Shown: positions 17,249 through 24,675 of the stretch, piece after piece | How positions within the stretch are numbered: the first letter of the stretch is position 1 | Layout: each line of letters starts with the position of its first letter | Assembly (NCBI GenBank): GCA_016703265.1 | Contig: JADJCK010000004.1 | Span: 248,001-312,000 of the forward strand | Source of the DNA: a bacterium | GTDB taxonomy: Bacteria; Krumholzibacteriota; Krumholzibacteriia; LZORAL124-64-63 | DNA length: 64,000 nt | Direction of reading: 5' to 3' | Notes under the pieces: model-generated | Told to the model about the DNA's origin: nothing | Databases searched by the model: none | Seen by the model: the letters and a program-made list of their open reading frames with translations, nothing else | Program-made: the position numbers and the translations under genes

Positions 17249-18721
17249 TCACTGGGACGCGGGATTCCCCAGCATCCTCTTCGCCTGTGCCGGGCGCCGC
17301 AGCGCCTCGTAGGCCGAAGCTGCAATCCGCCTCTCGTCATCATCCCAGTCCCGCGGCCGTCCGTAGGGGCCCGCCCGTAGAGTCCGCAACGCGAGCGATG
17401 GCTCACCGACAGCCACAAGCTCCTCTGCGATCTTGCTGCGCCACCACCAGCCCCACGCGCGCTGGGCGTGCCGACGGCACATGAGGCGGTCCATGATCCT
17501 CCGACTCGTCGCTACGTTACCGTTCGACCTCAAGAGCTTGGAAGCGAGGAGATTGAATCTGGTGTCCAGGTCATCACAGAGGAGGAGCTCCTCGGCGAAC
17601 GCATAGACAATCTCCGGCCGCCGGTCTTCGGGCATTGCCTCCACAACGGAAGGAATCAGCGTTGGGCTCAGTTCATGGGGATCCAGCCGGCGTTCAATTT
17701 CTGCGCGCAGCTGGCCGGCCGGGATCTTGGCGACTGAGCTCATGAACTCTGAATCGGCTTTCAGGAAATCAAGCAGTCCACCGATGTCGACGGGTCCGTC
17801 GTCATACCATCCACGCATCACCAGATCAGCGACGCGCCCGCCGGCCGCCACACCGGCGCCCATACGCGCCGCGAGTTCGGTGACATAGGTGCTTATCATG
17901 ATCTCGAACTCGGCCCGGTTCCCATGTGTGTAACGATGATAGGTCAGGATCTCCCCGCGCTCCGTCAGAGCCAGCAAGCACCGCCCGACGACCGATCCCC
18001 GGCCGTCGCGCGCATAGACCACGGCCTTGTTGGCACCGGCCGCATTCAGGACGGCGATGTGGAAGTTCATACCGTCGGGGGACAGGTATGTTCCGAACGG
18101 CGCGCCCATCATCATGACGCGCGCAGGATCATGCTCGATCTCCAGTTGCACCCGGGATCCATCACTGAACTCGGCGGCGCGGCGCGAGTCCCCTTCCAAC
18201 CAGGGAGCCAGGTCGAGGCCCATCTTGCGCATGCGCTCCGCGAAAGCGTGATTGTCCGCATGGTCGTACATGCGCGTTTCGCCGCGAGCAGACGCCGCGA
18301 GCATCTGGTGCGCCAGCGACCTGTAGCTCTCGGGGAGGCGCGCAGCCGCGCTGAACAGGATGCCGAAATCGCGCTCTCGAAGCGCTGCCGAGCCCAGCTC
18401 GACACCGAGAAATCGATCTGCAGCCGCGTGGATCTCAGCGTCCAATCCTGACGCGATCAGGGCCGCTTCGGCTTCACATACGCGTCGTTCGAGCCTGTGA
18501 CGGGCTTTCTCGATCATCTTCTGCCTCGGACCTGCCGCGGGGCGCGCGCGGCGCTCCTCAAGATTCGCTACTCGTCGGAGAAGCCGATCGCGTCGCGAAT
18601 CAGTGGCCTCGACTGCCAGCTGCCCAGATGAACGGGCACAGATGTGGAGCCGCATTTCTGCGGATCTGCGGATGTGCATGGAGGCCCCGGGGCTATCGCA
18701 ACGGCCGGCCAGCTGGGTCAA
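17249..18721 (-). CDS. Large hypothetical protein of the RNA-processing island
   Basis: A 490-residue soluble protein of unknown family. The N-terminal 100 residues are basic and likely coiled coil (RVANLEERRARPAAG, RHRLERRVCEAEAAL). The central part, around residues 190-300, contains GSRVQLEIEHDPARVMMMGAPFG and VVGRCLLALTERGEILTY. The C-terminal third is helical and resembles HEAT/TPR-like repeats. The frame overlaps the stop of the RbfA-like gene (TTGA at 18721); internal ATG starts at 18679, 18655 and 18517 are alternatives, the last with GAGG upstream. Confidence 0.6.
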   Translation of the reverse strand: MTQLAGRCDSPGASMHIRRSAEMRLHICARSSGQLAVEATDSRRDRLLRRVANLEERRARPAAGPRQKMIEKARHRLERRVCEAEAALIASGLDAEIHAAADRFLGVELGSAALRERDFGILFSAAARLPESYRSLAHQMLAASARGETRMYDHADNHAFAERMRKMGLDLAPWLEGDSRRAAEFSDGSRVQLEIEHDPARVMMMGAPFGTYLSPDGMNFHIAVLNAAGANKAVVYARDGRGSVVGRCLLALTERGEILTYHRYTHGNRAEFEIMISTYVTELAARMGAGVAAGGRVADLVMRGWYDDGPVDIGGLLDFLKADSEFMSSVAKIPAGQLRAEIERRLDPHELSPTLIPSVVEAMPEDRRPEIVYAFAEELLLCDDLDTRFNLLASKLLRSNGNVATSRRIMDRLMCRRHAQRAWGWWWRSKIAEELVAVGEPSLALRTLRAGPYGRPRDWDDDERRIAASAYEALRRPAQAKRMLGNPASQ

Positions 18722-19215
18722 TCGTCCAGATCCGGGAGCTCTTCGTCAGACATTACCAGCTTGAGGACGAACTGCAGTTCCGGCATCTGCTTACCATCGA
18801 TCTCCGTGGCCAGCATGCCGCGCAGATGCGCCCGCCGCGCCCGCAGTGCCTCAAGAATGCCGTTCGTCGCCAGTTCCGCAGGCAGCTCGGCCCGGGGATC
18901 AATGGTCACACTGAGAACCGCCGCACCCCGGACGGAACGCACTGAGGCCACTTGGAAATGCCCAGGTCCGGTTGCGGCCGGGGCCACGGCCAGGAATGCA
19001 TCCACGACCCGTTGTGCGGCCTTCCCAACACGGCCCGCGTGAGGGTTGGGCTTGTCACCGATCCGGGATGAGCGGTCGAGGCCGCGGCGGCCGTCGGGGC
19101 CGTCGTCCGCACTCAGTTCATCGGTAAGCGTTGCGAGAATCCCAGGCAAACGGGTACTGGTTTTCCGCAGCCGACTTTCGAACTCGTCCTCGCCGGAGAT
19201 GTCCCGATTGTCCAT
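18718..19215 (-). CDS. RbfA-like hypothetical protein
   Basis: The 165-residue product begins MDNRDISGEDEFESRL. From residue 55 it runs RVGKAAQRVVDAFLA, then VRGAAVLSVTIDPRAELPAEL, then LRARRAHLRGMLATEI and MPELQFVLKLVMSDEE. This order resembles ribosome-binding factor A (RVAxELQRxLA; VTVSxVEVSxDL; AxxLRxELxxxLxLRxxPELxFxxDxSxE). RbfA binds the 30S subunit during maturation. The N-terminal 55 residues are extra and the KH-like match is partial, so this is either a diverged RbfA paralogue or only a similar fold. Its stop overlaps the next gene. Confidence 0.5.
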   Translation of the reverse strand: MDNRDISGEDEFESRLRKTSTRLPGILATLTDELSADDGPDGRRGLDRSSRIGDKPNPHAGRVGKAAQRVVDAFLAVAPAATGPGHFQVASVRSVRGAAVLSVTIDPRAELPAELATNGILEALRARRAHLRGMLATEIDGKQMPELQFVLKLVMSDEELPDLDD

Positions 19216-19339
19216 GTGTCAATTGTTCCGATCTGCGGAAATGGGTGCCAATGAACGGGTCATGCCGTTCAGGTCGTACGCGAGTTGCCAACGGCGCGAA
19301 TTATCGCCGTTCGGGCTTGCGATGTTGCTCAATGCCGTT

Positions 19340-19849
19340 TCATCTAGAAGCCGGCGTTCCATCGTCTACCGAGGGTATCAGAAGTTCCGCAACCTGCTGC
19401 CAATTCTGCACGAACGTTGCCCACGGCGGACACTGCTTCGCGCCCCCAGGATCCCCAAACAGGTACAGATGCGGAACCACATCCCTGAGGATCTGCATGA
19501 TGTGGATGCGATCGTCGACGAAATGCGTGATTCCGAGATCACGGCAGATCTGAGCCTTGTCCTCGCGGCGCGGGCAGAATCGGACCTGATTCGCGCTCAT
19601 GCGGGTGCGGGCGAAGAAGGCCTCAGCTTCAAGCCAACTGAGGGTCTTCGCCTGCATGCCCGGGCCGGCCTTCGAGACGATCCAGACATTGCCGGCGTAA
19701 GCCGCGACCACGTCGTGCAGCGCCTCGTAAACGCCGTCTCTGGCGATCAGCGGCCTGCTGGAATGCGCTACACCTGTTCGCGCGTGCGAACTATCCACGC
19801 AGCTCGTGGCGATGACCCCACCGAAGTCGATGCCCACACATCCGTTCAC
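19340..19849 (-). CDS. HAD-like protein
   Basis: The 169-residue protein starts with a GTG (GGAGCGTCC upstream) and opens VNGCVGIDFGGVI, a HAD-type motif I in which the second Asp is replaced by Gly. Later segments are VWIVSKAGPGMQ (motif II position) and THFVDDRIHIMQILR (motif IV with two Asp), ending in a Rossmann-like LYLFGDPGG. The missing second catalytic Asp makes phosphatase activity uncertain. It sits among RNA-processing genes on the same strand. Confidence 0.6.
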   Translation of the reverse strand: MNGCVGIDFGGVIATSCVDSSHARTGVAHSSRPLIARDGVYEALHDVVAAYAGNVWIVSKAGPGMQAKTLSWLEAEAFFARTRMSANQVRFCPRREDKAQICRDLGITHFVDDRIHIMQILRDVVPHLYLFGDPGGAKQCPPWATFVQNWQQVAELLIPSVDDGTPASR

Positions 19850-19920
19850 GGACGCTCCGATCCGCGGGCTCCCGCACCGCGCCAGTAGTGTCAACGCACA
19901 CGCCGCCGCTCATGTCACGC

Positions 19921-20517
19921 CTAAATGTCCTGATAGGCCGCTTTGTCCGGCTTCTTCAGGGCGCGTCCCGTTACGCGGACCCTCCGCCCGACTACTCCCA
20001 CGCTGTCTACGGTATTCAGCACGAAGCAGTCATCTGCACCAACGCCGTGAGCGCCGCACCAGATATCGAGTATTTCCCTCCCAAACACTTCGAAGACGAG
20101 CGCGAGCCTGTCCGGATCTGTGACGACCGCCTGAGTATCCGGCCAATCCGCGCCGCAAAGAGCAACTCCAAGCCTGTCGTCAGGATCATGGTCCTCTTGC
20201 GCCAGCAGCCGCCATTCCGGGAGATTGCGCTCCAAAAAGTCGCGGACATAGGTCGCCGGCAGTTCCAGGGAGTATTCTTCGTCCACGGCGCCGGGGGTGC
20301 GCCAGTGTTGACCGAAGTTCATCGTGCGAACTGTCAGCGCATCGACCGCAACCGCGTCGCCGGATGCCGTGCAACGGCATGATGGCGTGTCTGTATACAT
20401 CACTCGCAGATCTTCACCGCTGAAGGCAAAGCCGAAGCACATCGGGTCCCCCTCGCGCTTCCAAAGCAAATCGCCATGCTTGCTGCGTTCCCAATTGTCA
20501 ATTCGGCCGTCGGGCAT
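19921..20517 (-). CDS. Hypothetical protein, 198 aa
   Basis: A soluble protein starting MPDGRIDNWERSKHGD, rich in Asp and Val, with segments FGFAFSGEDLRVMYTD and LVFEVFGREILDIWCG. No family recognised and no signal peptide. It begins two bases from the KptA stop at 20520, which strongly suggests cotranscription and perhaps translational coupling with kptA. Confidence 0.6.
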   Translation of the reverse strand: MPDGRIDNWERSKHGDLLWKREGDPMCFGFAFSGEDLRVMYTDTPSCRCTASGDAVAVDALTVRTMNFGQHWRTPGAVDEEYSLELPATYVRDFLERNLPEWRLLAQEDHDPDDRLGVALCGADWPDTQAVVTDPDRLALVFEVFGREILDIWCGAHGVGADDCFVLNTVDSVGVVGRRVRVTGRALKKPDKAAYQDI

Positions 20518-20519
20518 GA

Positions 20520-21068
20520 TTAACTTCCCAGCTCATCGATATACCCCACCCCCACCCCCTCCGTAAGCCAAACCCCATTCGCCGAAACAAGGAACACTAC
20601 CCCTGCACGCGACATCTCCCCCGCCCGCACCCGCAGCACAACCGGCACGCCGTGCCGCGCTCCTACGCTCCGGGCGGTCTCCTCGTCTGCCGACAGATGG
20701 ACGTGGTGCCGGGCACCGCGGTGCAGCCCCTCGCGCCGGATCACTTCGAGGAAGCGCGCGGCCGTGCCATGGTAGAGCACTTCCGGCGGCACGCACGGTT
20801 CATAGCCAAGATCGATCGGCACCGAATGGCCCTGGCTGGCGCGGATCCGTCGTCCGTCCTCGCTGATGGCGTAACGCCGTTTCTCATCCTGCGCCACGAC
20901 CAGATCCAGATCGGCGCGACCGAACATCCGCCCGTGAGCCGCACACGCAGCCAGCAGCGCGTCGATATCGACCCAACCGTTGGCGTCCAGCGCCAGGTCG
21001 ACGGCATCGGGGCGATGCCGCAGGACGTAGCTCAGAAACCGACTGATGCGGATGTGCTTCTTTTCCAT
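20520..21068 (-). CDS. kptA: RNA 2'-phosphotransferase (KptA/Tpt1)
   Basis: Transfers a 2'-phosphate from RNA to NAD+, giving ADP-ribose 1'',2''-cyclic phosphate and nicotinamide; in eukaryotes it finishes tRNA splicing, in bacteria it is an RNA-repair or NAD-linked enzyme of unclear target. The 182-residue protein has the family length and motifs: RISRFLSYVLRHRPD with the catalytic Arg-His, GWVDIDALL, LYHGTAARF, HVHLSADEETA and AGVVFLVSANGVWLTEGV. Start at 21068 (MEKKHIRIS). Its upstream neighbour is the VWA/MoxR pair, its downstream neighbours other RNA genes. Confidence 0.93.
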   Translation of the reverse strand: MEKKHIRISRFLSYVLRHRPDAVDLALDANGWVDIDALLAACAAHGRMFGRADLDLVVAQDEKRRYAISEDGRRIRASQGHSVPIDLGYEPCVPPEVLYHGTAARFLEVIRREGLHRGARHHVHLSADEETARSVGARHGVPVVLRVRAGEMSRAGVVFLVSANGVWLTEGVGVGYIDELGS

Positions 21069-21122
21069 GCTCTCTTCACCGCTCTGACGACCGCCTGATC
21101 GCCTGGGTAGCCCACGCCCACG

Positions 21123-22916
21123 CTACATCCTGAACACCTTCCCCCGCGCCACGAACGGCAACTGCCCACGCCGCGGCATCAGGAAGGCGTGCTCCCGGCG
21201 GATCTTCACCACGTCGCACCCGCCGTCGGTGATGATCAGCAGCGGCCCCTTCTCCGGGAAGTCCTCCGCCGCCTCGAGCAGGTCGATCGCCGGCTGCAGT
21301 ACTGTACCACCGCGTCCGCGCACCCGCACGCGGCCGGCGATATCCTCGGGGGCCAGGTACCCCTGGTCATACGGATGCGCGTCGCAGAAGACGACCCGGG
21401 CCAGCGGCACCTCGCGCGACACGCAATAGCTTGCGATCGCGCCCAGCGCATGTGCGAGCAGCGGCCGCTCCATCGAGCCCGAGGTATCGAGAACCACACC
21501 GAAGGTCCGCGCCTCCGCCCACCCATCCACCGGCACCCAACGGGGTCGGGGGATGTCGGGCGTCGACGATTGCCGTCGGCTCGGGCGGGCATACGTCCGG
21601 CGCCTTTCGACCGGCGCGAAGTAGACATCCAGCCACTGCGCAAGCTGGACGTCCCACGGGATCGGCGGAAACGATTGGGCCCGGATCTCCTCGACCAGTC
21701 CGGCCGGCAGCAGGCCTCGCCCAGCCTCCTGGTGATAGGTGAGTCCTTGCGCAAGGCAGCGCCGATAGAAATCGTCCAGCGACGTGCCGACATCGCCCTT
21801 CCACCACTCCTCGTTCATGGGGCCCAGGATGTCGCCGGCGGCGGAGCCCTTGAAGGTGGACAGCTTGCGGAATCGCCTCAGGTCGGTGGCCATGCGGTCG
21901 TAGAGCGATTCCGCCGACGCGCCGGCAAGCTGCGGGTCGTGGAGCAGGCCCACGCCGGGAGCATCGCCGATCCGCATCTCGATCAGCCACGCGTTGATGA
22001 CGTAGTCGCAGGCGATGTTCCACAGGTAGGGATCACGACCGCGGCAGCGCTCCGCGTGACGCAGGCCCACGTGCAGCAGTTCGTGCGCCATGACGAAACG
22101 GCATTCGCGCTCCGAAAGCGCCGAGAGGGGATTGATGTAGATCTTCTTCTGCGACGGGTCGACGGCCGCCACCTGGATATCCAGCAGGCGGCAGGTCTTC
22201 AGGTCCTCGACGATCTCGAACGCCGCCGCCATCGATCCCATAAGGGGATAGCTGCTGATGAACCACGATTTCGCGCGTGCGGCAGCGGACTTCTCCCGCG
22301 GCGCCCCCGCGACCGCGCGGTCATCGATGCCGCCGGCTCGGTCCACCGCCTCGCTCACCGCACAGCTGACGCCCACCGAGAACAGCCGCGGCCAGTTCTC
22401 CGCGCGGCCCCACTGACGCACGAGGGGCAGCATGTCGGGCACCCCGCGCCCGGCGCTGCCGTATCCGCACAGTTCGTCCGGCACGCCGCCCAGGCACAGG
22501 TGCTGGTACAGTTCGTTCTCCCCGCGCGGGTAGGAGGTTTCGCACAGCGGCTCGGGCAGCCGCGCCATCTTCACCTCGGCAATGAAGCGCGCAACGGCAT
22601 AGTCGCAGGCGATGTTCCATTCGCGCGGCCGTGCAACCGCGACCACGTGGCCGAAGGCGAGATGGAGCAGGCAGTGGGCGAGCGCATACCGCCATTCGTC
22701 GACCTCGGCCAGGAGATCGGGATGCGCATGCAGGACACCCGTGTTGTCGACGGCCACCAGTCCGTTGCGCGGATAGTCCGCTCGCTCCTGCCGCGTGATC
22801 GTGGCTCTCATCAGCAGGGGCGACAGGATCGGGTTGTCTTGCAGCGCCTGTTTGGCGGCAAGGTAGTTCTGGTCCGCCTTGTTTCCGGGCGTACTCTTGC
22901 GGGGCCGTTTGCTCAT
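21123..22916 (-). CDS. VWA-like / DUF2201 metallopeptidase-like protein, partner of MoxR
   Basis: This 597-residue protein pairs with the MoxR ATPase encoded just upstream (ATGA overlap). It contains two metallopeptidase-like units. The first has ALAHCLLHLAFGHV followed by NIACDYAVARF, with the catalytic Glu replaced by Cys. The second has MAHELLHVGLRHAER followed by NIACDYVINAW, an intact HExxHxxxxxH. The C-terminal 130 residues form a von Willebrand A-like domain with a MIDAS start, LDTSGSM, and PLLIITDGGCD. MoxR-VWA pairs act as chaperone-like systems that remodel partners; bacterial examples accompany RNA repair or stress genes. Confidence 0.85.
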   Translation of the reverse strand: MSKRPRKSTPGNKADQNYLAAKQALQDNPILSPLLMRATITRQERADYPRNGLVAVDNTGVLHAHPDLLAEVDEWRYALAHCLLHLAFGHVVAVARPREWNIACDYAVARFIAEVKMARLPEPLCETSYPRGENELYQHLCLGGVPDELCGYGSAGRGVPDMLPLVRQWGRAENWPRLFSVGVSCAVSEAVDRAGGIDDRAVAGAPREKSAAARAKSWFISSYPLMGSMAAAFEIVEDLKTCRLLDIQVAAVDPSQKKIYINPLSALSERECRFVMAHELLHVGLRHAERCRGRDPYLWNIACDYVINAWLIEMRIGDAPGVGLLHDPQLAGASAESLYDRMATDLRRFRKLSTFKGSAAGDILGPMNEEWWKGDVGTSLDDFYRRCLAQGLTYHQEAGRGLLPAGLVEEIRAQSFPPIPWDVQLAQWLDVYFAPVERRRTYARPSRRQSSTPDIPRPRWVPVDGWAEARTFGVVLDTSGSMERPLLAHALGAIASYCVSREVPLARVVFCDAHPYDQGYLAPEDIAGRVRVRGRGGTVLQPAIDLLEAAEDFPEKGPLLIITDGGCDVVKIRREHAFLMPRRGQLPFVARGKVFRM

Positions 22917-23968
22917 GGCTTCTTGTCGATGATGCGCGGAATGTCACGCACGATCTCGACCATGAACCAATCCTGCAGCGACTTGCCGTCATCCCCGGTC
23001 GCGACGACCATCTGCGCCATTTCCAGGCTGATGACTGCCAGATCGCGGATGAGGCGCTTGGCCGTGTGGCCCAGCTGGACCTGGGCCTCGTTCTGGTCCT
23101 GCTTGGCCGATGGCAGCTCCTTGATGAGATGCGCCCGAAAGGACTGGGACAGGAAATACAGCACGTCGCGGTCCTCGGGCGCCGCCGGCCACGGCATCTC
23201 GCCCTTGAGGATGCGGCCGAGCTGGAACCGGCTCCTGGTCTGCTTCAGGTAGGCCACGAACTGCGCCGCATGCGGAGGGGAAAGGCAGCCGAAGGCGAGC
23301 GCCTCCATGTGGGCTGGCGAGATTTCCCTGAAGCCGCTGATGGCGTCGCTCAGCATGTGCCACGCGCGAGGCGTCGAGAACGGTTCTTCGTGCTTCGGCG
23401 GCTGGCTCCACAGGTGATCCGGCCGCAGGCCGATGTACGCAATGATGTCACCGTGGATGGCGTTGGCGCCGGCCCACTCCAGCCAATCGCGATGGGAGAC
23501 CTCGAGGTGCACGTGCACCATGCGGTTGATGAGCGCCGATGACATCTGCTTGACGATGGCGCTGTCCTGCGTCCGGTTGCCGGCGCCGATGACGATGGAG
23601 CCCGCCGGCATCGTATACTCCCCGACGCGCTTCTCGTGGATCAGGCTGTAGAACGACTTCTGGACCTCGTGCGAGCAGGCGTTCAGCTCGTCCAGGAAGA
23701 GGCAGTACGGTGCCTCACGCGCGATCGTCCGCGGCGGACAGAATGTACTCTTGCCGCCCTCGATCTGCGGTACGCCAATGATGTCCTCGGGCGCGAGCTG
23801 GCTGCCCAGCAGGGAGACGCACTCGAGCCCCAGGTTGCGGGCGAACTGCTCGACGAGACTCGACTTCCCGATCCCGGGCGCGCCCCAGATGAACACCGGG
23901 CGCATCGGCGCGACGCCGAGCAGGAACTCGGGAAGCTGCTTCTGGGTGAGGGTGCGGGTCGTGTTCAT
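22913..23968 (-). CDS. MoxR-family AAA+ ATPase
   Basis: The 351-residue ATPase has Walker A GAPGIGKSS (residues 29-37), Walker B CLFLDELN, sensor 1 VIGAGNRTQD and an arginine-finger region, then a helical lid. The start ATG at 23968 fits the family (MNTTRTLTQKQLPEFL); the frame upstream is not protein-like. It is the first gene of a run of same-strand genes reaching 12.4 kb, so its promoter (beyond 23968) may drive much of the island. The VWA gene overlaps its end by 4 bases. Confidence 0.9.
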   Translation of the reverse strand: MNTTRTLTQKQLPEFLLGVAPMRPVFIWGAPGIGKSSLVEQFARNLGLECVSLLGSQLAPEDIIGVPQIEGGKSTFCPPRTIAREAPYCLFLDELNACSHEVQKSFYSLIHEKRVGEYTMPAGSIVIGAGNRTQDSAIVKQMSSALINRMVHVHLEVSHRDWLEWAGANAIHGDIIAYIGLRPDHLWSQPPKHEEPFSTPRAWHMLSDAISGFREISPAHMEALAFGCLSPPHAAQFVAYLKQTRSRFQLGRILKGEMPWPAAPEDRDVLYFLSQSFRAHLIKELPSAKQDQNEAQVQLGHTAKRLIRDLAVISLEMAQMVVATGDDGKSLQDWFMVEIVRDIPRIIDKKP

Positions 23969-24261
23969 GGATCGAATCCTCAGGATCGCGGCGATAGTCA
24001 TAGACTCAGCGAATGACCGCCGGTCGCAGCCAGCGCCGGGTCGCCAATCAGCCGGCCAAGCATCGATTATAAGCGTAGAGCCGGGTGTGTGGCGGCAAGA
24101 AATTCTGCCGTTTTCGCCATGGCGCGATGTTCGTAGTGGCCTCACGGCCGTAGTGCCCGGCCAGGGAACAGGTCGCACAGGAGCGAAGCGACGAGAACTG
24201 TTCGCGGAACCTGCTGTTGGGGCTCCGCGAACACGATTACCACAACATGGAGGAAAGAAGG
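23969..24261. other. Upstream region of the MoxR operon
   Basis: No gene is visible here. It lies between the MoxR start and a decayed AraC fragment and should carry the promoter of the island, but I could not pick out boxes with confidence. Confidence 0.35.
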
Positions 24262-24287
24262 GGCCATCCAGGACTCAGCGGATGGCC
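24262..24287. terminator. Hairpin copy of the AraC-gene terminator
   Basis: GGCCATCC-AGGACTCAGC-GGATGGCC forms a perfect 8-bp stem. The loop (GACTCAG core) and position match the hairpin at 30849-30879 behind the intact AraC gene, while the stem bases differ on both sides in a compensatory way. Confidence 0.6.
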
Positions 24288-24309
24288 ATTGCAGATTCGC
24301 TCAGCCAGG

Positions 24310-24600
24310 AAGTGTTCAAGCTCCCGCGTGCGGTCTCTTGGGGAACTTCAGCGGCGATATCACACACCGATCCTTGCACGTCCGCGAAAGTGCGTCAGGC
24401 AGTGGAAGCCACAGCACTTGCGGATCGCCTGGACGGAGAGGTAGTAGCGGCGCAGCAGGCTCTTCGCGTTCTCGACGCAGAACTGAATCAGGTAACCGCT
24501 GGAGCTAATCTCCGCCTCCCGCCAAGACAGGTCCGAAAGATGACAATGCAACATGTCTGCCAGGGGGCCGTAACGGCGGTTTTGAGTGCAGATTCGTCCG
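24310..24600 (-). pseudogene. Decayed 3' fragment of an AraC-family regulator gene
   Basis: The minus-strand translation includes YLIQFCVENAKSLLRRYYLS and IRKCCGFHCLTHF. These match the helix-turn-helix end of the intact gene at 30905-31786 (YLIQVRVENAKSLLRRFDLS and ISKRCGFHSLAHF). Frame and spacing are damaged on both sides and the sensory half is absent. Nucleotide similarity extends into the terminator, so this is a duplicated or recombined segment rather than convergence. Confidence 0.8.
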
Positions 24601-24675
24601 CAAGCCTCAGGTACCGTTGCCGCGCCCGCAGGCCGTGTCGTCGTGGATTGGCCACTCGCCGCCTTCCCCCGCCGT

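Noticed and set aside
19131..19553. A plus-strand frame opposite the RbfA-like and HAD-like genes
   Set aside because: No ribosome binding site and no protein-like pattern; both opposite genes are better supported.
21189..23252. A 687-codon plus-strand frame opposite the VWA and MoxR genes
   Set aside because: The minus-strand frames contain Walker and HExxH motifs; this frame has no recognisable fold.
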